Shown: positions 8,304-17,742 of the stretch, one piece after another
Position numbering within the stretch: position 1 is the first letter of the stretch
Layout of the letters: each line of letters starts with the position of its first letter
Origin: an uncultured Eubacteriales bacterium
GTDB taxonomy: Bacteria > Bacillota > Clostridia > Christensenellales > Aristaeellaceae
Direction: 5' to 3'
Length of the DNA stretch: 45,982 nucleotides
Assembly: GCA_902795275.1 (NCBI GenBank)
Contig: CADBKQ010000027.1
Span: 1 to 45,982 of the forward strand
Notes under the pieces: generated by a model
What the model saw: only the letters and a program-made list of their open reading frames with translations
What the model was told of the DNA's origin: nothing
The model's database searches: none
Program-made: the position numbers and the translations under genes

Positions 8304-9681
8304 CACGCCGGGCTATGTGCTGTTTCTTGGCGCGGTGGTTTTGTTTTACCGCTTCTTACCCCGGCGGTTCCGCTGGGCGCTGCTGCTGACATCCAGCCTG
8401 TTCTTTTACGCCTGCTGGTCCGCGCCGCTGACATTGGTGATCATAGGCGTGGTGCTGCTGACCTATGGTTGCGCCTATTGCATCCAAAATGCAAAAAGCA
8501 TCCTGGGCCGGAAGCTGGGATTATCCGCCGCCGTCGTGGGCTGCGTGGGCCTGCTGATTTGGTTCAAATATTTTAACTTCCTGGCGGATGCCCTGTTCAG
8601 CCTGTTCGGCGGTTCCTGGTCTCCCTGGAACATCCTGCTGCCCGTGGGCTGCTCCTTCTATACGTTCCAGGCCATGTCTTACGTGATCGACGTGTACCGG
8701 GGCAGGCTGCAGGCGGCAAAGCACCTGGGCCGCTATGCCCTGTACATCTGTTTCTTTCCCCAACTGGTGGCGGGCCCCATCGAACGGGCAGGCGCGCTGC
8801 TGCCCCAATTGACGGATACGCCGGACCCCAAGGAACAGGATACAAAGCAGGGCCTCAAGCTGCTCCTGTCCGGCTTTTTCCGGAAGCTGGTGATCGCGGA
8901 CATGGCCGCGCCCATGGTGAACCGCGTTTTCGCCTTGGCAAACCCGGACGGCAGCGCAGTTTTCTTGGGAGCGCTGCTGTTTTCCTTCCAAATCTACTGC
9001 GATTTCGCGGGCTATTCGGAAATCGCCCGGGGCAGCGCGCTGCTGCTGGGGATCAGCCTTCGGCGAAACTTTGACCGGCCCTACCTTTCCCGCACGGTAC
9101 GGGGCTTTTGGCGGCGGTGGCACATGTCGTTGACAGCGTGGTTCACGGATTACGTCTATATCCCCCTGGGCGGCAGCCGCAAAGGAAAAATCCAGCAGAT
9201 CGCCGCCACGCTGGCCGTGTTTTTGCTCAGCGGGCTTTGGCACGGGGCCAACTGGACGTTCGTCCTTTGGGGCCTGTACCACGGGTTACTGTGCGCTGTG
9301 GAAATCCTGCTGGGACGGAAGGAAAACAAAGCGGATGGCTGGCGTCTTTCGGATTGGGTCAATTGGTTCATCACAGGCGCGCTGGTGCTGTTTTCCTGGC
9401 TGCTGTTCCGGGCGGAAAGCCTGGGGCAGGCGGGAGCGCTGCTTGCTTCCCTGGTTTCCGGCTGGGATGTGCAAACGGGCATCGCGCAGGCAGCCATGGG
9501 GTGGAAGGAAGCGGCTTGCCTGACGCTGGCGCTGATGCAGCTGCCGCTGCTGAACCGCCTGTCCCATCATGAAAAGGTATGGGATTTGACCTATGTTTTT
9601 TTGACCGTCTGCATCCTGGCGGCCTGGTTTGTGCGGGCGGCGGGACACGGGGCCAGCGCGTTCATTTATTTCCAGTTTTGA
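8293..9681 (+). CDS. MBOAT-family membrane O-acyltransferase (AlgI/DltB type)
   Basis: A 462-residue polytopic protein with the MBOAT signature. The stretch PVGCSFYTFQAMSYVIDVYR is typical of AlgI/DltB relatives, RGFWRRWHMSLTAWFTDYVY is the conserved cytoplasmic segment with its histidine, and SGLWHGANWTFVLWGLYHG carries the catalytic histidine of the family. Family members move acyl groups across the membrane to an extracellular glycan or polymer with the help of an SGNH-fold partner. The next gene encodes two SGNH-like domains, so the pair is functionally consistent. The acceptor is unknown; a cell-surface polysaccharide is the default inference. Confidence 0.9.
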   Translation: MSFDTPGYVLFLGAVVLFYRFLPRRFRWALLLTSSLFFYACWSAPLTLVIIGVVLLTYGCAYCIQNAKSILGRKLGLSAAVVGCVGLLIWFKYFNFLADALFSLFGGSWSPWNILLPVGCSFYTFQAMSYVIDVYRGRLQAAKHLGRYALYICFFPQLVAGPIERAGALLPQLTDTPDPKEQDTKQGLKLLLSGFFRKLVIADMAAPMVNRVFALANPDGSAVFLGALLFSFQIYCDFAGYSEIARGSALLLGISLRRNFDRPYLSRTVRGFWRRWHMSLTAWFTDYVYIPLGGSRKGKIQQIAATLAVFLLSGLWHGANWTFVLWGLYHGLLCAVEILLGRKENKADGWRLSDWVNWFITGALVLFSWLLFRAESLGQAGALLASLVSGWDVQTGIAQAAMGWKEAACLTLALMQLPLLNRLSHHEKVWDLTYVFLTVCILAAWFVRAAGHGASAFIYFQF

Positions 9682-9707
9682 TTTTGGTCCGGAAAGGAGG
9701 TAAAAGC

Positions 9708-12668
9708 ATGCGTGGGAAAAAGTGGGCTGTCTGTCTGGCTGTTTTGCTGCTGATCGTGCCCGTGCTGCTCCTGTGCTTTGCCTTTTGCCTGCCCGCCCAA
9801 TACGGCAAAACCTACCTGGCGGCGCTGACCGATAAGGCCGCCGCCCTGGACCAGGCGGCATCCCCCAAAATCGTGCTGATCGGCGGCAGCGGAGCGGCTT
9901 TCGGCTTCGACTGCGAACTGCTGGAGAAACAGCTTCTCGGCTATCGGGCGGTGAATTTCGGGCTGTACGCTGGCCTTGGGACCACAGTGATGCTGGAATT
10001 GGCCCTGCCTTCCCTGAACAGCGGGGATATCGTGATCTTTTCCCCGGAACTCAGTAAGCAAACCCTGTCCGATTGGTTTGACGCCCTGTCCATGTGGCAG
10101 GCGGCGGAGGAAAACCCGGCGTTGCTTTTGCGGCTGGACGCTTCCCGCTGGCAGGACATGCTGGCGGCGTTTCCGCAATACGCCGCCCAGAAAGCCCGGT
10201 TTTCCATGCTTGGCACCGGTCCGGACGGATCGGGGATTTACGCCCGTTCCTCCTTCACGGAGAAAGGGGATATCCTGTCTTCCCTGCGCCCGGCCAACCA
10301 AATGCCGGGGGGCTGGGATGGGAATATGCCCCTGCGCTTCGATAAGGATTTGCCCACGGAAGATTTTATCCGGCGGGTGAATGATTTTACGGAAGCCTGC
10401 CGAAAGAAACATGTGCGGGTCTATTTCCGTTTCTGCCCCATGAACGCATCGGCGATGCAGGCGGAGGAATGGGAGCGCATGGATGCTTTCACGGAGAGGC
10501 TTCGCGCGTCCCTGACCTGCGGACTGCTGGGTTCGGCGGAACGGGTCCTCATGGCGCCCGGCTGGTTCTATGACACCAATTTCCATTTGAACGGCGCCGG
10601 AGCGGCGGTGAATACGGCTCTGCTCGCGGAGGAACTGAAAGCCGCTTTAGGCGACGAAAGCCCCGTGACCTTTGGAATGCCCGCCCAGCCGGAAACAGCC
10701 GCGTTTGTTCCCCGGGAGGGAAACAATGAGGATGAAGCCTGTTTTCTGTACGAACAGCGTAAAGATTGCCTGTACATCACCGGGCTTTCCGGGATGGGGG
10801 TGGGGCGGGAAAGCCTGACCGTCCCTGTGAGCCACGAAGGAAAGCCCGTCGTTTCCTTTGACGCAGCTGTGTTCGCAGGCAACATTTCTCTAAAGGAACT
10901 AACCCTGCAAAACAATATCCGTTTCATCCCGGATGGCGCGTTTTCCGGCTGTGATTCCCTGAAAACCATCCTCCTGTTCCAGGACGATCCGGGCCTGTGT
11001 TCTGTGGGAGAAGGACTGCTGGACGGCACCGGCGCTATCATCGCCGTACCGAGAGAACGCTACAGCAGCTATTGCACGAATTATTTTTGGGCACCCCACG
11101 CCGCCCGGCTGCGACCAATGGAGGAAAATGCACCGCTTGAGCAAGAAGCAGAGCAAAGCGCTGCGTCTCCCGCGTCCAGAACAGAAGCGCCCTCCGCGGC
11201 AAAAACCGCCACCAGTATTCATTATTTCGACAACGGCGGCGCGCTGCGCGGACAGGCTGGGGATACCCTGACCCGCGAAATCATGTTCGTTCACCGGCGG
11301 GAAAACACCCTCCCCGGTACGGTCTGGTTTGAATGGGCGGATCATGTGCTGACCGGCTGGAACACAGAACCGGACGGAAGCGGCCTGTCGGTGGGTCTGG
11401 GCAGCCGGCACGACCCGGCGGAGGGCAATCAGCTGTATGCCCAGTGGCTTCCCTGTACCCCAGACGTGGATTTTGACTGGGAAACCGACGGGAAAACCGC
11501 TTCCGTGATCGGCTATCATGGGACGGAGGAAACCTGCGTGCTTCCCCTGACGCATGCGGGGCTTCCCGTGCGGTCGATCCGGGCGGGGGCATTTCAGGAA
11601 AAGTATTTTGCGCTGCTGGTGCTGGCTCCGGCTCTGCGGATGGTGGAGGAACAAGCGTTTACAGACTGTACGTTTGATACCATCATTTTGTACGACAGCC
11701 TGGAAACCATTTCAGACGGCAGTTTCTCCGGCTGTACCGGCCCGATGACGCTGCGGATCAACGCCGCCACCAGCCCGGTTTACAGCGGCAGTTACTTTGA
11801 TACCTTCCAGGATAAGTACGATTACCTGCTGACGCTGGCAGGAAAGCGGAAAATCGTGCTCTCCTCCGGTTCCTCCGGGCGATACGGGTACGATTCGCCC
11901 CTGCTGAGAGAAGCGTTTCCTGAATATGAACCCGTCAACATGGGCGTGTACGCCTACACCAACGCCCTGCCCCAATTGGCTTTGATCCTGAATCACATGG
12001 AAGCTGGCGACATCCTGCTCTACGCCCCGGAGTTTGACGCCGTCAAAGAACAATTCTGCGTTTCCAACCGGCTGGACACGGGCTTCTGGGCCATGATGGA
12101 AAGCAATTACGGCGCGGCAGCGGAATTGGATATGAGCGCTTTTTCCGGCGTGTTCGACAGCTTTGGGGAATACCTGTATATTCGAAGCAAAATGCCGAAG
12201 AAAAGCTATTCGGTCAGTCCAGCCAATTATGCCGACGACGGAAACTTTTACGCCTTCAGTACTTACAATCCCTACGGCGATTTCATCCTGCCCCGGCCCA
12301 ACGGGGAAACGAATGAACGCCTGCGCCACAACATCGTGGATTACACGGTGGACAGCTTCCCCGATGAAACCATCCAAAGCCTGAACAATGCGCTGGCGCC
12401 CTTCGTGGAAAAGGGCGTTGCGGTCTATTTCAGTTATACCCCCCGCAACAGCGCTTCCCTGACGGAGCAAAGCACCCCGGAAGCGCGGCGGGCGCTTCAT
12501 CAGTGGCTGCAAGTAAATTTATCCATGCCGCTGATTTCGGAAATGGAAGATTACCTGCTGCCAGGCCGGTATTTCTGGCTGATCGACAGCCACACCAGTA
12601 CGGAAGGCGCGCGCATCCGCACGGAACAGGTCATTCAGGATCTGCAAAAAGCATTGGAAAGGAAATGA
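9708..12668 (+). CDS. Large extracellular SGNH-LRR-SGNH fusion, partner of the MBOAT
   Basis: A 986-residue protein that starts with an N-terminal membrane anchor (WAVCLAVLLLIVPVLLLCF). Residues about 45-330 form an SGNH-like domain: IVLIGGSGAAFGF supplies the serine block and DTNFHLNGAG the Asp/His block. A middle part has BspA-type leucine-rich repeats (LTLQNNIRFIPDGAFSGCDS; IRAGAFQEKYFAL) around an InlB-type beta repeat (about 520-600). Residues about 720-986 form a second SGNH-like domain with IVLSSGSSGRYGY and DSHTSTEG. AAAGGAGG precedes the ATG at 9708, and the frame upstream of it is shadow of the MBOAT gene. It is the likely extracellular acyl-transfer or esterase subunit acting with the MBOAT. 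The tandem SGNH arrangement with a binding insert is unusual. Confidence 0.75.
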   Translation: MRGKKWAVCLAVLLLIVPVLLLCFAFCLPAQYGKTYLAALTDKAAALDQAASPKIVLIGGSGAAFGFDCELLEKQLLGYRAVNFGLYAGLGTTVMLELALPSLNSGDIVIFSPELSKQTLSDWFDALSMWQAAEENPALLLRLDASRWQDMLAAFPQYAAQKARFSMLGTGPDGSGIYARSSFTEKGDILSSLRPANQMPGGWDGNMPLRFDKDLPTEDFIRRVNDFTEACRKKHVRVYFRFCPMNASAMQAEEWERMDAFTERLRASLTCGLLGSAERVLMAPGWFYDTNFHLNGAGAAVNTALLAEELKAALGDESPVTFGMPAQPETAAFVPREGNNEDEACFLYEQRKDCLYITGLSGMGVGRESLTVPVSHEGKPVVSFDAAVFAGNISLKELTLQNNIRFIPDGAFSGCDSLKTILLFQDDPGLCSVGEGLLDGTGAIIAVPRERYSSYCTNYFWAPHAARLRPMEENAPLEQEAEQSAASPASRTEAPSAAKTATSIHYFDNGGALRGQAGDTLTREIMFVHRRENTLPGTVWFEWADHVLTGWNTEPDGSGLSVGLGSRHDPAEGNQLYAQWLPCTPDVDFDWETDGKTASVIGYHGTEETCVLPLTHAGLPVRSIRAGAFQEKYFALLVLAPALRMVEEQAFTDCTFDTIILYDSLETISDGSFSGCTGPMTLRINAATSPVYSGSYFDTFQDKYDYLLTLAGKRKIVLSSGSSGRYGYDSPLLREAFPEYEPVNMGVYAYTNALPQLALILNHMEAGDILLYAPEFDAVKEQFCVSNRLDTGFWAMMESNYGAAAELDMSAFSGVFDSFGEYLYIRSKMPKKSYSVSPANYADDGNFYAFSTYNPYGDFILPRPNGETNERLRHNIVDYTVDSFPDETIQSLNNALAPFVEKGVAVYFSYTPRNSASLTEQSTPEARRALHQWLQVNLSMPLISEMEDYLLPGRYFWLIDSHTSTEGARIRTEQVIQDLQKALERK

Positions 12669-12674
12669 AAAACC

Positions 12675-15071
12675 ATGAAAAAGCTGGACTTTAACGGAAA
12701 TTGGACATGCCGGCCCTTGAAGGGAGATTTGGAAGCGTATCGCGTGCGGCTGCCCCACGATGCCATGCGAACGGAACGCCGGGTGCCCGACAGCTTAGGC
12801 GAAGGGAACATCGGCTTTTTCGAGGGCGGGGATTACGAATACCGAAAAGTGTTTGCCATTCCTGAAGCGGCGAAAGGCAAACACCTGGAGCTGGAATTTG
12901 AGGGCGTGTATCACGACCCGGAAATCACCGTAAACGGCCGGCACGTGGACGCGCCGCCCTACGGCTATACGGATTTTTCCATTGATTTGGACGGGCTGCT
13001 CCAGGAAGATGGGGAAAACGAAATCACCGTGATCGCCCATAATGCCGATCAGCCCAATTCCCGCTGGTATTCCGGCACGGGCCTCTATCGGCCCGTGTGG
13101 CTGTGGTCTGGCGGCGAAAAGCGCATCGTCCGGGACGGCCTTCGCGTCACCACCCTGTCCATCGCGCCCAAACGCATACAGGTCGGATTAACCGTCGTGG
13201 GCGACGGCATTGCGGACGTCGAGGTGCTTGACGGAAACAAGAGGCTGGCCCATACCGTGATCGCCGCCGTCCATGGGAAAAACAGCCTGGAAATGGAACT
13301 GGACAGCGCGGAGCTTTGGAGCCCGGAGCATCCGGCGCTCTACACCCTCCGCGCCGCCTTTGGGGAAGATCAGGCGGAAATCGTTTTCGGCGTCCGCACC
13401 CTTTCCTGGGACCCAGGGCAGGGCATGGCCGTCAATGGGGAGCGGGTGGTGCTGCGGGGTGCGTGCATCCATCACGATAACGGCCTGCTGGGGGCCTGCA
13501 CCTATCCCGAAGCGGAGGAACGCCGCGTCCGCATCCTGCAGGCGGCGGGGTACAACGCCCTGCGCTCCGCCCACAATCCCGCGTCCAAATATCTGCTGGA
13601 CGCCTGCGATAAGCTGGGCATGCTGATGATGGATGAGTACGTGGATTGCTGGTACATGCACAAAACCGAGCACGATTACGCCTCCCATGTGCTCGCTTGG
13701 TGGAAAAAAGACCTATGCAGCCTGGTGGACAAAGACTATAACCACCCCTGCGTGATCCTGTATTCCACCGGCAACGAAGTGGCGGAAAGCGCCCAAGAGA
13801 AAGGCATCCAATTGCAGCGGGATTTTACGGCGTATCTCCATGAGATCGATCCCACCCGGCCCGTGACCTGCGGCATCAATATTTTCTTCAATTTCTTAAG
13901 CAGCATCGGCATGGGCGTATACAGCGACGAAAAGGCAAAAAAGCAGGCGGAAGCCAGCGCTCAAAAGCAGGCCGAGCCGCCCAAAAAGAAAAAGAAATCC
14001 GTGGGCTCGGAGTTCTTCAACAACATGGCCGCCAAGCTGGGCACGGATTTCATGAAGTTCGGCGCGTGGCTGCCGCCCTGCGATTGGAAAACCCGGGACG
14101 TGTTCGCCGCCATGGACATTGCGGGGTACAATTACGGCAACTGGCGCTATCGGAAGGATTGCCGGAAATACCCAAAGCGTCTGATCTTGGGCTCGGAAAC
14201 CCTGATCGGGGACGCCCGGCCCTTCTGGGAGCTTGCCAAGACCCATCCCCAGATCATCGGGGATTTCGTCTGGGCGGGCTGGGATTACATCGGTGAATGC
14301 GGCGGGGACAGCCCGGAATACGGAAGCTACCGCACCGGCGACCCCGAAGACCGCATCCGTGGCGGCACCTGCCGTATCGACGTGACCGGCAAGCTGACCC
14401 CCGAAGCGGATTATACGCGGGTGTGCTTTGATCTGGAACCGGGGCCAAGGTTGGCGGTCGTTCCGCCCAGTGAAACCGTAAAGCCCACCCTGACCGGCTG
14501 GCAGTTGACCCGCGCCCTCCGAAGCTGGACGTATCCGGGCTGCGAGGGCAGGGGAACCCAGGTGGAGGTGTATTCCACCGGCAGGCAGGTGAAGCTGCTG
14601 TTGAACGGGAACGAAATCGGGACGAAGCCAGTGCCAAAAGCCTGCCGGGTGATCTTCAAAACAGCATACCAGCCCGGCGAACTGCGGGCCATCGCTTTGG
14701 ATGAAAGCGGCAGGGAGATGGGCAGCGACACGCTGATAACGGCGGGAGACAAAACGGTGCTGCGCCTGGAACCGGAAAGGTTGGCTTGCCGCCCTGGGGA
14801 AATGGTGTATCTGCGGATGCGCTATACCGACGAAAATAGAGAAATCAAGCCCCTGGAGCGCCGCCCTGTCACCGTATCGGCGGAGAACGGGGAAGTGATG
14901 GGCACAGCCAACGGCTGCACTTATTTCCGTGGAAATTATGCCCAGAAAACTGTGCCCACGTACTTCGGCGAAGCCCAGGCCGTGGTGCGGGCCGGGGAAG
15001 CGGGTGCCGTGCGGGTGACCGTCACCGACGGAGAACAGACCGCCCAAGCGGAAATCGTATGCAAGGAGTGA
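12675..15071 (+). CDS. Family 2 glycoside hydrolase (beta-galactosidase/beta-glucuronidase type)
   Basis: A 798-residue cytoplasmic enzyme without a signal peptide. The domain order is the usual GH2 jelly-roll (WYSGTGLYRPVWLW at about 135), immunoglobulin-like domain, TIM barrel (RGACIHHDNGLLGA; NALRSAHNPAS) and C-terminal beta domains. Glu368 in STGNEVAES is the expected acid/base and Glu508 in GSETLIG the expected nucleophile. A charged insertion near residues 415-440 (KKQAEASAQKQAEPPKKKKK) is low-complexity and not typical of the family. AAAGGAAA precedes the ATG, only 6 bp after the preceding gene. It belongs to the same rightward run as the GH78-like enzyme that follows. Confidence 0.9.
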   Translation: MKKLDFNGNWTCRPLKGDLEAYRVRLPHDAMRTERRVPDSLGEGNIGFFEGGDYEYRKVFAIPEAAKGKHLELEFEGVYHDPEITVNGRHVDAPPYGYTDFSIDLDGLLQEDGENEITVIAHNADQPNSRWYSGTGLYRPVWLWSGGEKRIVRDGLRVTTLSIAPKRIQVGLTVVGDGIADVEVLDGNKRLAHTVIAAVHGKNSLEMELDSAELWSPEHPALYTLRAAFGEDQAEIVFGVRTLSWDPGQGMAVNGERVVLRGACIHHDNGLLGACTYPEAEERRVRILQAAGYNALRSAHNPASKYLLDACDKLGMLMMDEYVDCWYMHKTEHDYASHVLAWWKKDLCSLVDKDYNHPCVILYSTGNEVAESAQEKGIQLQRDFTAYLHEIDPTRPVTCGINIFFNFLSSIGMGVYSDEKAKKQAEASAQKQAEPPKKKKKSVGSEFFNNMAAKLGTDFMKFGAWLPPCDWKTRDVFAAMDIAGYNYGNWRYRKDCRKYPKRLILGSETLIGDARPFWELAKTHPQIIGDFVWAGWDYIGECGGDSPEYGSYRTGDPEDRIRGGTCRIDVTGKLTPEADYTRVCFDLEPGPRLAVVPPSETVKPTLTGWQLTRALRSWTYPGCEGRGTQVEVYSTGRQVKLLLNGNEIGTKPVPKACRVIFKTAYQPGELRAIALDESGREMGSDTLITAGDKTVLRLEPERLACRPGEMVYLRMRYTDENREIKPLERRPVTVSAENGEVMGTANGCTYFRGNYAQKTVPTYFGEAQAVVRAGEAGAVRVTVTDGEQTAQAEIVCKE

Positions 15072-15077
15072 CGCGGA

Positions 15078-16994
15078 ATGAATTATCAGGCAAAATGGCT
15101 GTGGTATCCCGGCGATCTGGAAAAATACCACGCGCTGAAACAGAATTTTTCCCGGGTAGAACGGGGCTGCTCCTGGCCTGCGTTCTGGAAAAGCGACGGT
15201 TTCCGCCAGCGGGTGGTTTTCCGCAGGACGTACCGATTGGAAACGCCCGAATCCTTTACCGTGTTCGGCCCCCCCGGCGCGGCTGGCTACGCCGACGTGA
15301 ACGGGCGCAAATATCCCTTCGGCCAGCCCATTTCCTGCGAAGCGGGGGAAATCAGGATCGGCCTGCATATCGGATGCATCGGCTGCGTCCCGGCGGTGTA
15401 CGTCCAGGGGGACGTGATCTGTTCTGACGGGGACTGGACAGTGGAGGATTACTGCGATCCCCCCGTGCCCGCCGCCAGCAATCGATATTTCACCGAACCG
15501 GAACAGAACGTGGCGGAATGGCCCATGATGGAAACCAGCTATGCGCCCGTGGCGGCGGAGGAAATAAACGGCGGCGCGCTGTTTTCCTTTGAAACGGAGC
15601 TGACCGCCGAATTGGAGGTAAACGTCCTTTCAGAGAAGGAAGCGCTTCCCCTGGTATACCTTGGGGAATCGCAAGCGGAAGCGCTGGCCGGGAAAGACTG
15701 CTATTTTTTCTGCCGCCCGGATCCGGAAACGCGCCGCTGTCCGCGCCAGGCCATGCGGTACGCTTTTCTGCCAGGTTACAGGGCGGAAGAAGTGTCCGTT
15801 CGCGCGCATCATCGGTATGTGGATATTCCCGTCCGGGCTTCCTTCCATTGCGACGATGAAGAACTGAACCGCATTTTCGCTGTGGCGGCCCACACCTTTT
15901 CCCTGTGCTGCGACGTGTTTTTTTTGGACGGCGTGAAGCGGGACAAATGGATCTGGAGCGGCGATGCCTATCAATCCCTGTTCGTGAACCGTTATCTGAC
16001 CGGCGACAAGGAGATCGAGCAGCGCACCCTGATTGCCCTCCGGGGCAACGATCCCGTGACCACCCACATCAACACGATCCTGGACTATTCCCTCCTGTGG
16101 ATCTTAGCCATGGGCGAGCATGAAGCAACGTACCATGACGAAGCCTTTCTGCGCCGCATGTGGCCTCAAATGGTGAGCCTGATGGACTTACTCATGCGCC
16201 AGCGGGACGAGCACGGCTTCACCGTTGGACGGCAACAGGACTGGGTGTTCATCGACTGGGCGGACTTTGACCGGGACGGCCCTCTCTGCGCCGAACAAAT
16301 GCTGCTGGCGGCGGCTTACGGCGTGATGGCGCGGTATGGGTCAAGGTCGGAAAAAGCGTTCTATGAAAAAGAAAAAGCGGCCCTGCTGGCCGCGATCGAC
16401 TGTTCTTTCTGGGACGCGGAGAAACGCGCTTACGTGGACTCCTTCACGTCCGGCAAACGCCATGTGACCCGCCACGCCAATATCCTGGCCGTGGTGTTCG
16501 ACCTTATTTGTGAAGAACGGAAGCGGGAAATCGCAAAAACCGTGCTGTTCAATGATTCCGTGCCTGCCATCACCACCCCATATTTCCGGTTCTTTGAACT
16601 GGACGCTCTGTGCAAATTGGGGTATCTCAAAGAAGTGCTTGCCGAAATCAAAAGCTATTGGGGCGGAATGCTGAAGCTCGGCGCGGTCACCTTCTGGGAG
16701 GAATACGATCCCAGCCTGCCCTTGGAGAAGCAATACGCCATGTATGGCGATCCATTCGGCAAGAGTCTGTGCCATGCCTGGGCCGCCAGCCCCATTTACC
16801 TGCTGGCCCGATATTTTGCGGGCCTCCAGATCGATCCCGCATCGCCAACTGGTTATAATCTTCATCCTGCGGATGGTTTTTTCAGCCAGTTGGACTGCGT
16901 TATGCCGGTCAAAGAGAATAACTTAACGATCAGCATTCGGGGCGGTCAGCTGATAACCAAATCATCAGACGCTTTAGAGAATAGAGAGGAGTGA
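15078..16994 (+). CDS. Second GH78-like (alpha-L-rhamnosidase-type) glycosidase
   Basis: A 638-residue protein. The catalytic-barrel signature FFLDGVKRDKWIWSGDAYQS resembles the DxxxRDExxWxGD motif of family 78, and the tail has KSLCHAWAASPIYLLARYF like the conserved C-terminal motif. The N-terminal about 240 residues are beta-sandwich modules, and no signal peptide is visible. It starts 6 bp after the GH2 stop. It is followed 7 bp later by the start of rhaB, which supports rhamnose release as the job of this segment. The specificity is inferred from family and context, not shown. Confidence 0.8.
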   Translation: MNYQAKWLWYPGDLEKYHALKQNFSRVERGCSWPAFWKSDGFRQRVVFRRTYRLETPESFTVFGPPGAAGYADVNGRKYPFGQPISCEAGEIRIGLHIGCIGCVPAVYVQGDVICSDGDWTVEDYCDPPVPAASNRYFTEPEQNVAEWPMMETSYAPVAAEEINGGALFSFETELTAELEVNVLSEKEALPLVYLGESQAEALAGKDCYFFCRPDPETRRCPRQAMRYAFLPGYRAEEVSVRAHHRYVDIPVRASFHCDDEELNRIFAVAAHTFSLCCDVFFLDGVKRDKWIWSGDAYQSLFVNRYLTGDKEIEQRTLIALRGNDPVTTHINTILDYSLLWILAMGEHEATYHDEAFLRRMWPQMVSLMDLLMRQRDEHGFTVGRQQDWVFIDWADFDRDGPLCAEQMLLAAAYGVMARYGSRSEKAFYEKEKAALLAAIDCSFWDAEKRAYVDSFTSGKRHVTRHANILAVVFDLICEERKREIAKTVLFNDSVPAITTPYFRFFELDALCKLGYLKEVLAEIKSYWGGMLKLGAVTFWEEYDPSLPLEKQYAMYGDPFGKSLCHAWAASPIYLLARYFAGLQIDPASPTGYNLHPADGFFSQLDCVMPVKENNLTISIRGGQLITKSSDALENREE

Positions 16995-17001
16995 AATCCC
17001 G

Positions 17002-17130
17002 ATGCTGTTTACGCTTGCTATTGACATCGGCGCGTCCAGCGGGCGGCACATCGTAGGCTGGATGGAAAACGGAGTAATCAAAACCCAGGAGGTGTACCGT
17101 TTTCCCAACGGCGTAAGCTGCCAAAATTGA
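17002..17130 (+). pseudogene. rhaB: Rhamnulokinase gene remnant (first 42 codons)
   Basis: After GAGAGGAG at 16983-16990 the ATG at 17002 opens a reading frame with the classic sugar-kinase start LAIDIGASSGRHIVG, followed by VYRFPNG, as in rhamnulokinases (FGGY family). It stops after 42 residues, whereas the enzyme is normally about 470-490 residues. The sequence is lost at the point where the family reads R-F-x-N-G-x-x-x-x-N-G. About 40 bp further on lies the repeat at 17169. It was presumably the last functional gene of the rhamnoside operon and was cut by a deletion or rearrangement. Confidence 0.8.
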
Positions 17131-17168
17131 TGATATCCGAATGGCAGAACATGACTCCCAGCTTCATT

Positions 17169-17280
17169 ATACTAAATACCTTCTAAAAGATTGAAAGATT
17201 CGGGATGGATTTTTCGTCCTGGCTAAGCTGAACGAAGGGAGGCGTAGCAGCGCTACGTTGACCTAGATGGGATTTAGTAT
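17169..17280 (+). repeat. Structured repeat, copy 2, at a genome joint
   Basis: The first 95 bases (17169-17263) are identical to 7915-8009. This copy is bounded by inverted ends, ATACTAAAT (17169-17177) and ATTTAGTAT (17272-17280), extended by a CC/GG pair. The internal stem CGTAGC/GCTACG is at 17243-17257. rhaB is broken on its left, and the reading frame of the leftward ATC hydrolase runs into it on the right. Confidence 0.8.
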
Positions 17281-17742
17281 TAGGTTCCGTTCGTGGAAAA
17301 TGTGCCAATACAGGCATTCCCGACACTCGAAATGGAAACGGTTTTTGGGGTCCTCGTCCAAGTGCCAGGTGTAACGCCAGCCTGCGCCGGAGCCATGTCG
17401 AAAACCAAAGGGCAGGATTTTCTTCATGGCCGTGAGGAAGAATGAAAGCCGAGCCATTTTCTGATAAGTTTTCGGCGTCAACGCAGCCCACATGGCTTCC
17501 GAGATGATTTTGAACGCTTCCGGCTCGCTTTTTCCATGCTGCTGCAATACCTCATACAGTGCGATGGTGGTCAGAATTTGCGCCAGGTGCTTGTAGTTTC
17601 CCTGATCGCAATACTGTTTTTCTTCTTCGATCAGCACCCGCATCCGGCTGTACACGTCCCGCTGAATCTCCGGGGACAGTGTAGGGAACAGCGTTTTATA
17701 GCGGCTGACAGCTACCAGCTTTTCGGGCGTATATTGCTTCAT
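17263..17742 (-). pseudogene. ATC-hydrolase-like protein, C-terminally truncated
   Basis: The 159-residue frame resembles the L-2-amino-thiazoline-4-carboxylate hydrolase family of Clostridia: an N-terminal helical part (IQRDVYSRMRVLIEEEKQYC), LTTIALYEVLQQHG, and a C-terminal part ending FHFECRECLYWHIFHERN. In the family the conserved cysteine-rich tail normally continues for about 50 more residues. Here the last codons (ILNPI, then stop) are read from the end of the repeat element at 17263-17280. The ATG overlaps the stop of the upstream methyltransferase gene (ATGA), so the genes are coupled. It may be inactive. The family call is from remembered pattern and moderate. Confidence 0.6.

Noticed and set aside
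13896..15368. A 490-codon minus-strand frame.
   Set aside because: It lies antisense across the GH2 and GH78-like genes, has no recognisable domain and is explained by codon bias.
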